NCBI GenBank assembly: GCA_032622095.1
Contig: CP136064.1
Location: forward strand, 141,003,954 to 141,067,953
Direction of reading: 5' to 3'
Source of the DNA: Siphonodentalium dalli
Lineage: Eukaryota > Mollusca > Scaphopoda > Gadilida > Siphonodentaliidae
Length of the DNA stretch: 64,000 bases
Position 1 is the stretch's first letter; each line of letters starts with the position of its first letter. The notes under the pieces were generated by a model. It made no database searches. It was not told the origin of the DNA and worked only from the letters and a program-made list of their open reading frames with translations. Position numbers and translations under genes: made by a program. Below, in pieces: positions 48,886 through 60,804 of this stretch.

Positions 48886-49316
48886 ATTAACTTAATTAAA
48901 GTGTGTGATATTGCTCAATTTGGAAATAGTGAGTTTGAAAAATTTTGTTTTCAAACTTTGATAATATTTTATTTTGTTTGAGAATTTTCATTGATCTCAT
49001 TTTAAGATAGACAGACATGTCACTGTTATACAAAATAGTTTAAAGTTCTTATCTTATGATATTCATGTGTTCCTATATAAATATGGAACGTGTAGAGTAA
49101 GAAATTTTTCTGTGTAAAATTTCATTGAGAGTGTATTTCCGACACTAGAAGCTGTGTCCATGCAGAGTGTTCGGATAACAGGTTTCCATCATGGTTTTCC
49201 CTAAAAGGGTTTTTTTGGGTGGTTGTTCCTGGACCGCTGCACAGCATTGGTAGAGCAGGGTGTATAATGAATTCATGTATATGTACATGTCTTCGGAACA
49301 ATAAACGCTGACCGAC

Positions 49317-49375
49317 GATGGCCTGGTTCGATTGCTTTAGTAGTTTGTTATCATTATGGTAGAATTGGGAATACT
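49317..49375 (+). repeat. Split direct repeat B2
   Basis: 59-bp copy of B1; forms the right end of the retroelement. The F3 sequence resumes with 'gcatatttgag'. Confidence 0.95.
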
Positions 49376-51600
49376 GCATATTTGAGTTCTATTTGTGACA
49401 TAGGATCAATTACAAAGACTTGTGACCTTGTTTCCTATCATAATGTCCATAACAACCGTTGCTATGCAGCTACCCAGACAGTAAAATGTATATTTGGCTC
49501 CTCTTCACTGACATTTTTGGACCAGAATTGGTGGTAGATTAGTCTGAAATACATTTTATATACGCTAATACATCACACAGTGTATATTATATAGGGATGG
49601 ATATTTTCTATCGTTGGAAGGTGTCATTGCGACCATTCTTAAGAGACCAACCCATATTATTTTTAAATTTCAAAAGCATCCAATGACCATAATGCAAGTT
49701 GTGGCTGATGAACAAAATTGACTATTCTGTCTTATATACATCGAATACTAACATTCGGATCCACCTTTATTAATTGTTACTATTTTAACCAGTGATATTA
49801 TAGAATTATTTATTTTTTTATCACAGATTTGGCATTAAAAATTAACTTTTCAGGTTTGGACCATTGTTTTCAAGTAAAATGGAACTATCATTGGTATCAA
49901 AGGTGTTTATTATTCTATTCTGTCCTAAATATGTCACACTGATGTGTTTTGTAGACAAATTACCCAAGATGGCTTGCAAAATGGTAACCAGATTTGGAGA
50001 AAAAAAGTAGATTTTCCACATATACATGTATCCGAACATTATTCTCTGCTGTTCCGAAAAAGTAGCAAATTGTGACTATGTTGGCTATCAACCATGTTAC
50101 TAATCAACTTATAACTAAATTTAATCTTATATTCTGGTTGTCGCAGTACCTTAATGACAAATTAATTTTAAAAGCTGCAGTGTGGAATTTTGCCAAAAGC
50201 GTCTCTGGCCATGTTTTGAAAGGAAATGCGCAGAAACGGAACTGAGCGGGAGCATATTATTTGGCTACTGTCGCACATTAGCATCAACATTGATTGACTT
50301 AATAATGGTGTATGTCGAAATGGCAGCCATAGAGGAGCGGCCAAATGCCAAAAGTGGTCGGATACCACTACCCTCGGTAGAACAAGTTGAAACCAACCTT
50401 TTCTGGAAGGTAAATCTATATCATTTATGAAAATGATTCTTGGCCTTGCCGGAATTGGTGGCAGCTATGTATGGTAAGACTATTTGTGAAGGTGCCCTAC
50501 CAAACAATTAGCCTGTTTTCAGCGGTTGACCAGCTTTACACAATTGGTTAAAAGTTAAGCACATCACCAAAAACAGAACGTTCTATTTGTTATTATGGGT
50601 ACATGGTGATACTAGATTGGAACGTTCTTAGTTTTTCTGGTTTGTTTGAGATTTCACGACGTCATGGTAGAGAATGTAACGTTATGCGTCAAAACATCAT
50701 GACGATTCAGAAAAACTGTCGCCCGTCAACTCTGTACAAAACTAGCACACTCAACCTAGCTTAACATGTCATATATGTTTGGAAAGACTGAAGTATTTGC
50801 TACCGTTGGGTTTTAACTTTATTATCCTAACCGTACAAATGTTGTAATGATAGGCAAAAACTTAACCCTCCCCCAATGTCATAAAAAGCTGAGTATAGCC
50901 ATCGCCGGGGATTGGATCCCAGAATGATAGAATAATGCGTAGTATTTGCTTTTATTTAGTGTAGAACACACATAACAAGTGTAAAATGTGAATGTCCAAC
51001 CATATTGACCAGTAGAAGAGTATAAAAAATCCAAGATGGCGTCCAATATGGCGGTCAGTTTTTATTTTAAGACTTTGTGAAGCGACATACGACAAATCCC
51101 GAAAATGAACGTCCCCAGTGGTAAAATCTATATTATTGTAATGATTACATAGAATAACATTTCATATCAAACATTAATTTGACCATTAGTACATCTTTTC
51201 AATTGGTAAACTAATAGGTAAAAATGTATCCCTCCATCCAATGTCATAAAATTTGAAATAAAGTTATCGCCTGGGATTGGAACCACGAGTGATAGCGTTA
51301 TGTGCAGTATTTTGTTTTATTTAATGTAAAACATACATACGAAGTGACAGGTATGAATTTCCATCCATATTCACTATTAGAAGTGTATGAAACAGCAAGA
51401 TGGCGTCCAATTTTAATTGTACCACTTAGCGAACGGACACACGAACGAACTATAAAGGGGACGTCCCCTGTGGCATATTGTATATCATTGAAGTGACTAC
51501 ATAGACGATAGTTCATATGGTACAGTAGTTTCACCATTAGTCCATCTTATCAGTTGGAGAATTAGTAAACAAAAACTTAACCACCACAGTCACAAACGTC
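49376..51600 (+). repeat. Inner left arm of F3
   Basis: 49376-49750 is inverted at 59.8-60.2 kb; 50330-51560 is inverted at 54.6-56.0 kb. Segment 49780-50330 matches F1 and F2 arms. Contains (C)CAAGATGGCGTCC motifs at 51032-51050 and 51393-51410. No gene. Confidence 0.75.
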
Positions 51601-54600
51601 CACATAATGGCGTCACTTGTGACTATAGTCCAGAATGCAAAGAATTAAGCAAATCGTTCGGAATTACTTTGTGTTGAATGTGTTGAATACAACGAAGAAA
51701 CATAAAATGTTTAATTTGCATCCACATCTGGTCTAAGGAAACAACAAAAATCCAAGATGACGCACAACATGATGGCTAATTCTATTGTCAACATGCTGCG
51801 AACAATGAATACGAAAGCCGGTCAAAATGTATCATACGGCAGGTTCCAAATGTCACACCCTTAGCTATGACGCAGGTATGACGCCAGGATTAATACTGGA
51901 TGGAAATTTGCATTTGTTGAATGTTTAGGTTGTTTTGTTTAGCAATTATCAGGAACTTTATATCAAATATTTGGAGAAAGACAAACCAACCAAAATAAAA
52001 AACACTTAGCGAAATTCCGAGAATGACTTAAATAGTTTAATTTGCCGTATCGTTTATCGATCTCCAATGCGCATTTGACTATTGTTTGACACATTTGATG
52101 TCATTTTGAGACGTTAGGTAAGTAAAGCATTAACAATATGTAGACATCTGGTAATAATAGAGGATGGTCATTAACCGTTACAAATAATCACGCACTCGAT
52201 GCGGTACGAAGTGATGTTGTAATGGTCAATGCTAACATATGAATATCATTAATATATTGTGACATTCTTGAATGTGCATCCCTCCTTAACATATCCTTTT
52301 GAATGTCCACCAACATTTTTAGAGAGCCTTCGCAAAAAAACAAAAATGGCATACATTTTGAAATCCAGCAAATAAGATATCTAATCGATCTCTGTTTTTG
52401 GCAAAGTGGGATATGAGTCCACGAACAATCAAAGTTCACACATCATAGACATTGCCTATTAACGTAACACGAGATTCGTCATCGCACACACAGAAAATGC
52501 TTTTTAATGACATAACATGGGACCACAATGTCCATATAATGCAATCAGCGTAAAAATAGGTTATAAAAAGGCATTATAGTGATCGAGAGGTTACTGCTTT
52601 GTATAATCGTCCGCGTTTCGGCTCATAGTCAAATAAGAGAACAACACCGCATTCATATGCATATAAGTTGTTCTCGCCATATGTTGCTTGATGTGCATGT
52701 TCTTCTGTACATTGATAGTTTAGTCTCGACTAATATGTGAGATAAATTGTTGTGAATGTCAATCGGATTCATATATGTTGCAAACAGAAGATATTGAGTT
52801 TCCGGGCTAGACTAATTGAAATTGAATCTTCTATATCTCGGGCGCATATCATATCTGTATTAGTTCTTATGGACGTGGGTCCGGACTACATGTATAGTGA
52901 TATATGTAATGCTAATACATTTTATTGATACATAGGTGATAGTGCGATAATCTCCACTGAACATGCACGTTGGTGTTGCATTTATGATTGCCGTTAGATT
53001 ATAATCATAATCACGCAACTCACTTGCAAACCAGAATGTCACTAAAAAGTTGTGTTATCCACGGTTCTTTTGAGTTTGGTGTCATTTGAAATGGATAAAA
53101 TGGTAAGTAATGAAGAACTGGAGGCTAGTAGCAAATATAAACACAATTGAATTGGCAACATGCATAAGGTAATTCACAATAAACAGTAGTCATTAGTCTT
53201 GGTATATAGATTCAGGTTGTGTGTATGGTTTGGTCTATGGCGATTTAGGCCATATTACGACATACATTGTATTCTTATGGATGGCGGAAAGACAGCGCCG
53301 ATCTTACCGCGGAATCTATATATCCAGTCCATACAGAAGCCGCCTACCCCCAAACTGGCACAGACACTATTTTCACTTAACATGGACCTCATATCAGTGT
53401 TGCTGATCGGGATTCATAACACCTTCGTCGTTGATCTATAGTGTTTTAGGGGGATACAAGTAACTGAGTGTAAGTCAGAGTGATGTAATCAACTAAATAT
53501 CACTGGCATATAGTGTTGTGTTCTTGTTCACCCAGTAGAGTAATTTGCGTTTCTCAAGAAAATCTGGACATGCCATGCTCAAGTGCCCATTGCTGTAAAT
53601 GAATAGATTCACATTGTATGACTTATATTCAATGAAAATGTGGGAATTATAAATGTATTTCTCACATCCATCTGTCTCTATGTCTCTATAAACATGTCGT
53701 CACTGGAGTCATGTTTGACCTTTAGTCACTGAACGTTAATTGAATGGTTGGCTATAAGAGCCATGTAGTTTTTATGATTGATAAAAGCAAATGTTGCTCA
53801 TCTTTATGAAGATAACATATATGTTAATGTTATTCCATTCCAAAATATTATTATTGAAAAGTTAACTTATCGACTACCGGCACTAGAGCGAACAAACAAA
53901 CCATTTGAACAGTTCTTGAAAACGTCTGGCACTTCAACAACAAATCCAACGCAAAGCATCACAAAAGGACGTCTCTTCTCTGGCTGTTGTACTTCTACAA
54001 ATTGAAGTGACATCCATATTATGGGATGCCATCTTTATTTTGAGATCCATCCGATAGCGAGTGTGGTTCTCACATAATTATGCCGCACAAAATGACATCT
54101 ACAACTGCGCATTTGTTGTTTTATTCTTGGTTACTATTCTCAGAGGTACCTTTGTGCGCAATGTTATAACTTTAGAGATGAGGAATGTTGAGTTTTGTGT
54201 TTATTATTTCGCAAATTAAAAGATAATTATGCTAATGACAGAACTACTATTTCATATGACTAATGTAATGAAATGAATGTAATGACCCGCCACAATATAT
54301 ATATATACCACTGGAGACGTCATTTGTCCTGTTTTTCCGTATATGTTTTCACGAAGTGTTATAAATTCGAGACATGACAAAGCTCACCTGATTTTTTGTT
54401 AATATACTTGACCACCATATTTTGGTCTCCGTCATCAAGCAAACAATAAATTGCCATTTAATAATGGAAACACACATTGTAGCTAATACATCGCATAAGT
54501 AATACCATATGAGACATTCTTTGTCCGCATATCGTATTAGTTGTTCACAAAGTGTTGACATTAAACTTAACTGCCACATTGGCCGCAATTATGGTGCAAT
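51600..54600. other. Single-copy core of F3
   Basis: The 3-kb loop between the arms. Several short frames (53199-53441, 53221-53406, 53778-54005) are open, but none shows a recognisable domain, a good start context or splice structure. If F3 ever encoded a protein, this is where its remnant would be expected. Confidence 0.4.
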
Positions 54601-56000
54601 AGTGGATGTGACTTCAAACTTTTTGTTTCTCTATCGTATTCAGCACAAATGAAATCCAAAATGTATGCTCATTTCTTTTTGACCTGTACTACAATCTCCA
54701 GTGGCTCATTTGTGTGGATGTGTGTGACTGTAGGGGTGGTTAAGTTTTTTTGTCTAATTATTTCATCAATTGATAATATGGATCAATGCTGAATCTAATG
54801 TTTGATATGAAATATTCTATAGTCAGTACAATGATATATAATATACCACTGGGGACATTCCTTTTCTGAATTTGTCGTATGCCCGTTCACAAAGTCTTGA
54901 AATTAAATTGGCCGCCATATTGAATGCCATCTTGGATTATGATACTCTTCAAATAACAAATCTGGATGGCAATTTTCTCTGGCCAATTTGCATGTGTATT
55001 CTACATTAAATAAAACAAAATACTGCGCATTATGCAATCATTCGTGTTCCAATCCCAGGCGACAACTTTAGTTAGAATCTTATGACATTGAACGGCGGAA
55101 TAAATTTTGGACTATTATTTTACCAATTGATGTTTTTTTGGTGAAACTAATGTTTCATATGACATGCAATTCTATATGGTCATTAAAATAATATACATTT
55201 TACCACTGGGGACGTTCATTTTCTGGAATGTTCGTATGTCGCTTCACTGAGTCCTAAAATAACAACTGAATGCCATATTGGACGCCATCTTGGAGTTTGA
55301 TACTCATCTAATATTGAATATGGTTGAAAATTTGCATTTTACACTTGTTATGTGTGTTCTACACTAAATACAAGCAAATACTACGCACTATTCTATCATT
55401 CTTGGATCCAATCCTCGGCGATGGCTATACTTAGCATTTTATGACATTGGGGGAGGGTTAAGTTTTTACCTATTATTGCAATATTTGTAGGATCAAGAAA
55501 ACAAAATTAATACCTCCCGGTAGAAAATACTTCAGTCTTTCCAAAGATATATGACAAGATAAGCTCAATCCAGCGTGCTAGTTTTGTACAGAGTTGACGG
55601 GCGACAGTTTCTCTAAATCGTCATGATGTTTTGACGCAGAACGTTACATTCTCCACCATGACGTCGTGAAATCTCAAACAAACCAGAAAAAATAAGAACT
55701 TTCCGATCTAGTATCACCATGTACCCCATAATAACAAATAGAACGTTCTGTTTTTGGGGATGTGCTTAACTTTTAACCAATTGTGTATAGCTGGTCAACC
55801 GCTGAAAACAGGCTAATTTTTCGGTAGGGTACCTTCACAAATAGTCTTACCATACATAGCTGCCACCAATTCCGGTAAGGCCAAGAATCATTTTCATAAA
55901 TGAGATATATTTACCTTCCAGAAAAAGTTGGTTTCAACTTGTTCTACCGAGGGTAGGGGTATCTCGAAAACTAAGGCCCTTTTTGGATTTGGCCGCTCCT
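54600..56000 (-). repeat. Inner right arm of F3
   Basis: Inverted copy of 50330-51560, from 'ggccgctcctct' outward to near 54.6 kb. The arms diverge where the right arm enters satellite at about 56010. Confidence 0.8.
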
Positions 56001-56009
56001 CTACCAGGA

Positions 56010-56500
56010 AGTGACAGTGTGGTGGTGTGAGGTAAATAGTTATACAATGAGTGGCTATATGGTAATGGGTGGGGTCCACTTTGAGATGTATGGATGTATA
56101 AGGAGTGGTCATGTGCGAGGTGAATATGTATACATGGAAGCTGCATGGAGTAGCTATATGGTCATTTAAGTGGTGCATGGGTATAAAAAGAGTAGCTACA
56201 TAGTTTTCTGTGTTGTTTATGTATATATGGAGTGACTGTATGGTCATGTCTGGGATGCACAGGTGCACCTTGGGTGGCTGTATTGTCATGGCTGGGTTTA
56301 TAAATATACGTATGATATGTTGGCTGTATGATCATGGGTAGGGTGTATGGACAAACAGGGAACGGTTGTATGCTTATGGCAATGTGTATAGGTGTACATG
56401 GAATGACTATGATCATGATTGCTGAAGTGTATATGTATACATGTGTAGCTGGTTGGTCATTGGCTGGCGTTTGAGTACATATGAAGTGTCATTGTGGTAT
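56010..56500 (+). repeat. Satellite block of F3, first part
   Basis: Same 42-45 bp degenerate unit as in F1 and F2. Interrupted at about 56505 by a 1.15-kb insertion and continues at 57655. Confidence 0.85.
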
Positions 56501-56504
56501 AATT

Positions 56505-57654
56505 ACAACTACTTTCGTTTTCGTCGAAATGCGGGCATTTGATTGGTCGAGAGGCTACCGCGTGACCTGCGTCTATCAGTGCATAGACTTTGCAGTAGAC
56601 GAGTCACATCGCGTAGTGACACTTTAAGAAAATTGGGCGAGTCTATAAACCGTCACCCCACACGACGTCCCCGGATGACGGGAAAGCGCGGAACGAGAAT
56701 TCCATTAGAATTTCAGTGAAAAAACAACTCGAAAACTCAATGCTAGAAACATTTGAACAAGTAGTTGATGTCTATATTGCTTGTTTCTGCTTCTTATTGA
56801 CACTATACTATACTTATGTCTGTTCATTTCAGCCATATTCAGGTTTTGGTAACGCTCGACTGAACACTCAAAATTAGTGCCGCGTTTTTCATTTGTCCAA
56901 TTTTCGAAAGAGCGTCTATGACAACGTGTATAGTTACTGTGAACAGAAATTATCATGAATCAGGCTGATCAACATGGCAAATTTTATTGGATATAAATAA
57001 AATGTGTTACCCGATTACAATTAACCCTATTAACATTTTTCAGCTTCATAACAATCCTAACGACATGACATTTGTCACGAGTACATTAGATATGATCAGG
57101 GCATTTGTTTACAAATTACATCGGGCTGGAGTCTGGACTGGTCTGGAGTTAATAATTTTACCGGAGATCGGGAATTCGACTCTGTGTGTGTTGATAATTA
57201 TTGGGTTGTTATTGGTTGTTATTGAGTCATTTTAAACGTAAATCGTAGCCAAACAAGTAATTCTTTTTATCATGGATAGTTCATTGCTGAAAATTGAAAT
57301 TGCAGTGTAAATATTTATTTTCTGAAAGTTTGCTTGGCGAAGTTGCTCGTTGACAATTTCGGTCAATTTTTGTTCGGCCCATCAACCAAATTCCGAGATC
57401 GTCCAACGGAAAATCATGTTTTGGCAATTAATTTTCTGAGATGGATTAATAGTAGATAGTTGAAAATAAAGTGTTATAGTTGTAATTATAAGCCATCAAC
57501 GTCGTTTTTCGGTTGATCTATGAGCGTATAGACCGATCAGTAGACGAATAACATACTTTATAGTATAATCCGCTTTGCGGAATTATACAGTATGTTATTC
57601 ATCTACTGATCGGTCTATACGCTCATAGATCAACCGAAAAACGACGTTGATGGC
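56505..57654. mobile_element. 1.15-kb insertion in satellite ending in a perfect-stem palindrome
   Basis: Non-satellite sequence inside the satellite; its right edge is a long hairpin (57492-57654). A GC-richer left edge with 'gtagacgagtcacatcgcg' partly resembles the hairpin's 'cagtagacgaata'. No clear terminal repeats or target duplication were identified, and frames inside have no family signature. Confidence 0.45.
57492..57654. repeat. 163-bp near-perfect palindrome
   Basis: Two arms of about 77 bp pair almost without mismatch, from 'gccatcaacgtcgttttt' outward to 'aaaaacgacgttgatggc', around a tip of CCGCTTTGCGG. It would form a very stable cruciform or hairpin. Confidence 0.95.
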
Positions 57655-59035
57655 ATATATGGATGTATATGATTATTTTCTATTGGTGATATACTGTCAT
57701 AGGTGTGTGTATATGTATACAGGGAGCAGATGGTGTTTGCGAGAATACAGCGAGTGGCTGAATTGTCATGGGTGATGTGTATATGCAAGTATGAAGTGTA
57801 CAAATGGCCATGTGTGAAGGGTATTGGTACATGTATATACATCCAATGGTAGGGTGTATATGTATACCTGGAGTGAAGCTATTGTCAAGCTATGGGTGTA
57901 TATGAATATTGTGAGTGGCTATATTGCCATGTGCATGACAAATAGGTATACAGGGAGTAACCATGGGGCCAATGGTGGAGTGAATATGTATACAAGGTGT
58001 GACTGTGTGGTCACAAATGTGGTGTATAAGTATACAGCGTGTGGTTGAATTATCATGGATGAGGTGTATATCCAATTCTGGGGTGCATAAATGGCCTTGT
58101 GTATAGGGTATAAGAATATATTGACGGGCCGTATCGCCATGAGAATGACCGTATGGCCAAATGGTATAGTGAATAGGTATACATGGAGTGACTGCATGTA
58201 TGGTAATACATTTGGTGTTTGATTGTTATGGGTGAGGTGTATATTCAAGCCTGGAGTGTATGAATGGCTGAGTGTTCGGGGTCATGGTATATATAGAAGG
58301 ACTGTATGCCAGTGTATGGCCATTGGTGCGGTGTATATACATATACTTGGAGTGACTCTATGATTATGGGAGTGGTGTATATGTATATCTTGAGTGGCTA
58401 TATGGCTGTGGTGACAAGGTATACAGGGAGTGAGTGACCTTTGGCCAATGGTGGAGTGAATATGTATAAAAGGAGCGACTGTTTGGTAATCAATTTTCAT
58501 GGTGAGGTGTATATTCAAGCCTGGAGTGTGTGAATGGCCGAGTGTGCGGGCTATTGGTATATATAGAAGGCTGTATGTGGGGTGTATTAGTGTATTATGT
58601 ATACTTGGAGACAATGGAGTGACTATGATTATGGGTTTGGTGTATACTAGTATGTATATCTTGAGTGGCCATGTGGCCATGGGTGTGGCGAATGTGTATA
58701 CAGGGAGTGACTGTGGCCATTGGTGGAGTGAAAAGGTATGCAGAGTGACTGTATGGTCATATATGTGGTGTATAAATGTGGGCGAGGTGCAGTATATTAA
58801 TTAAAGCCTATATATGCAGCATATTAAAGCCTGGAGTGTATGAATGGCCGGTTTGCAGGATATCAATTGGTGTATATACATGTACATGTATATAGAAGGG
58901 TTTTGTGGCCATTGATGTTATACTATGTACACCTGGAGTGACTCTGGTCAGGAGTGGGGTGTATATGTATAGCTTGAGTGGCTATATGGGCATGGGTGTG
59001 GCCAATATGTATACACACTCATTCTTTGGTCATGT
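57655..59035 (+). repeat. Satellite block of F3, second part
   Basis: Continuation of the 42-45 bp satellite. Frames on both strands are artefacts of the period. Confidence 0.85.
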
Positions 59036-59439
59036 CATGACTCATCAGGCATACATAATTCTAAGATCAATCATCTTCATTGGAATCAGCTAAAAAAATG
59101 AATTTACCTCAAATATTCGTAATTTTGTATATTTGACCACCGATTCAATTGGATTATTTTACTGGGTTGTTAGTTAACTAGCAAACATTGCTAAAGAGAA
59201 AATGAATGAATGTCGGTGCGAAGAAAACCAAATAACTATCGATTCCATTGTAGTACACTTAGTGTTAAGTATTTCTGCCAGGCATTTAGTAATTTACAAA
59301 GTGTTATGACCAGTGAAGATTTATAATAAATTGGAGGGTGAGCCCCTAGTAACGGTCCGATTACCACCTGCTATCCTTAGTAATTCTGTATCAGTTATAC
59401 AATATACACTTCATAATGTGTGGGCACATGTTAAAGGTC

Positions 59440-60377
59440 CTGTAGACTAACTTGTGCAGTTTAGCACCGAAACGTCACCGAGAAGGCCTCAAAATGCCAC
59501 TGAGAAAAAAGTGTAAAAAATACATTTTCTTGTTCGGGTAGCTGCATAGTAATAGTTGTTATGGACAACATGATATAAATTGATGACACACACCATTGCA
59601 TGTCATAACATGCCACAACTAAACCTCCAATATGTAATTATCAATTACTACAGTTCAATTAAATGCGGTAAATCATCCCCATAGAGACATTTTATTATTT
59701 CGGGTAGTTGCCTAGCAACCATTGCTAAGGAGAGTCCCATCTCGATAAGATAGTAACAATTAATAAAGGTGCATCAGAAATGTTAGTATTCAATGTTTAT
59801 AAGATAGAATGGTAAATTTTGTTCATCAGCCACAACTTGCATTATGGTCATTGATGCTTTTGAAATTTAAAAATAAATGGGTTGGTCTCTTAAGAATAGT
59901 CGCAATGACACCTTCCAACGATAGAAACTATCCATCCCTATATAATATACACTGTGTGATGTATTAGCGTATATAAAATGTATTTCAGACTAATCTACCA
60001 CCAATTCTGGTCCCAAAATGTCAGAGAAGAAGAGTGCCAAATATACATTTTACTGTCTGGATAGATGCATAGCAACGGTTGTTATGGACATTATGATAGG
60101 AAACAAGGTCACAATTAAGTCTTTGTAATTGATCCTATGTCACAAATAGAACTCAAATATGCAATCCACAACAACAAACGTGGAATGAAATAATGTAATC
60201 CATCCTTATATGAGCCTTTTATACTTCCGGGTAGTTGCCTACCAACCGTTGCTAAGCGGGACCAAATCTCGATGGGGTCCATATCTGGAAATGTTCAGTA
60301 TGGCCCAAGGAACTTATGTGCCAAGTTTCATGCTTTTATCATAATTTGTGCAATTCTAACACCAAGCGCCTGGACTA
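59440..60377 (+). repeat. Outer right arm of F3 with a duplicated sub-unit
   Basis: 59490-59750 is a diverged copy of 60030-60290: both hold a 'gggtag(c)tgcat' block and an X-box-like site followed by 'tctcgat'. The region 59035-59440 shows nothing recognisable. Confidence 0.6.
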
Positions 60378-60380
60378 TTA

Positions 60381-60800
60381 TAATATATACATGAGCCATT
60401 CTAACGAATGAGCCATATGCAATCATCTGACGATTCAAGGTCCCTCAGTTTGAATGAATATATGTATCTCTTAAATAGATTGATATAAATATACTTTTAA
60501 TGCTTTCTTCTATGTATCTGTGTTGCTAGGAATGCCTTGATTTCCATCCCCATATAAATATGACAGTAGAGAAGATATAATTGTTCAAGTGACTTAATTC
60601 GGTCAACATTTGTCGAGATTGTGAAATTGGAATGCCAAAAACTCCTTAGAACGACATGGAGATGGCCTGGGAGATGACCATATATAACTTTGTTGGATAT
60701 CGGCGAACTGAACAATCTTATAAATGCTAGTGAATCTCCTCTCACCATCCATGACCCAAACGACCCCAAATGTGATTTAATTCATCATATCATTAGAGAA
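60381..60800. other. No feature recognised
   Basis: AT-rich flank of F3. A 90-codon minus-strand frame (60497-60769) has no signature. Confidence 0.4.
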
Positions 60801-60804
60801 GAAC

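Larger units (their letters stand above)
40439..49375 (+). mobile_element. DIRS/PAT-like tyrosine-recombinase retroelement
   Basis: The layout is A1 (40439-40645), gag, RT/RNase H, YR, then B1 (48620-48678), A2 (48679-48885), B2 (49317-49375). A1/A2 (207 bp) and B1/B2 (59 bp) are direct copies, and B1-A2 abut, as expected for split direct repeats of PAT/Ngaro-type elements. The F3 right arm gives the empty site 'gttgtggattgcatatttg'; removing 40439-49375 restores it exactly with no target duplication, as expected for YR-mediated integration. The element is 8,937 bp, about 4.55 kb without the nested F2. Coding regions downstream of gag are broken, so this copy is dead. Confidence 0.9.
39393..60377. 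mobile_element. 21-kb foldback element F3 with nested insertions
   Basis: The ends TAGTCCAGGCGCTTGGTG (39393) and its inverse ending at 60377 are flanked by TTA (39390-39392 and 60378-60380). The left arm continues over two insertions (39436-40256 and 40439-49375) into 49376-51600. It is mirrored by 54600-56000 and 59760-60377, with near-identity over the outer several hundred bases. Without the two insertions F3 is about 11.2 kb. The core (51.6-54.6 kb) is unique in this window, and the right arm contains satellite. No transposase is recognised, so mobilisation in trans is inferred. Confidence 0.75.

Noticed and set aside
53199-54005. Frames in the F3 core as a transposase
   Set aside because: Short, overlapping in different frames, with no catalytic motif or splice chain.
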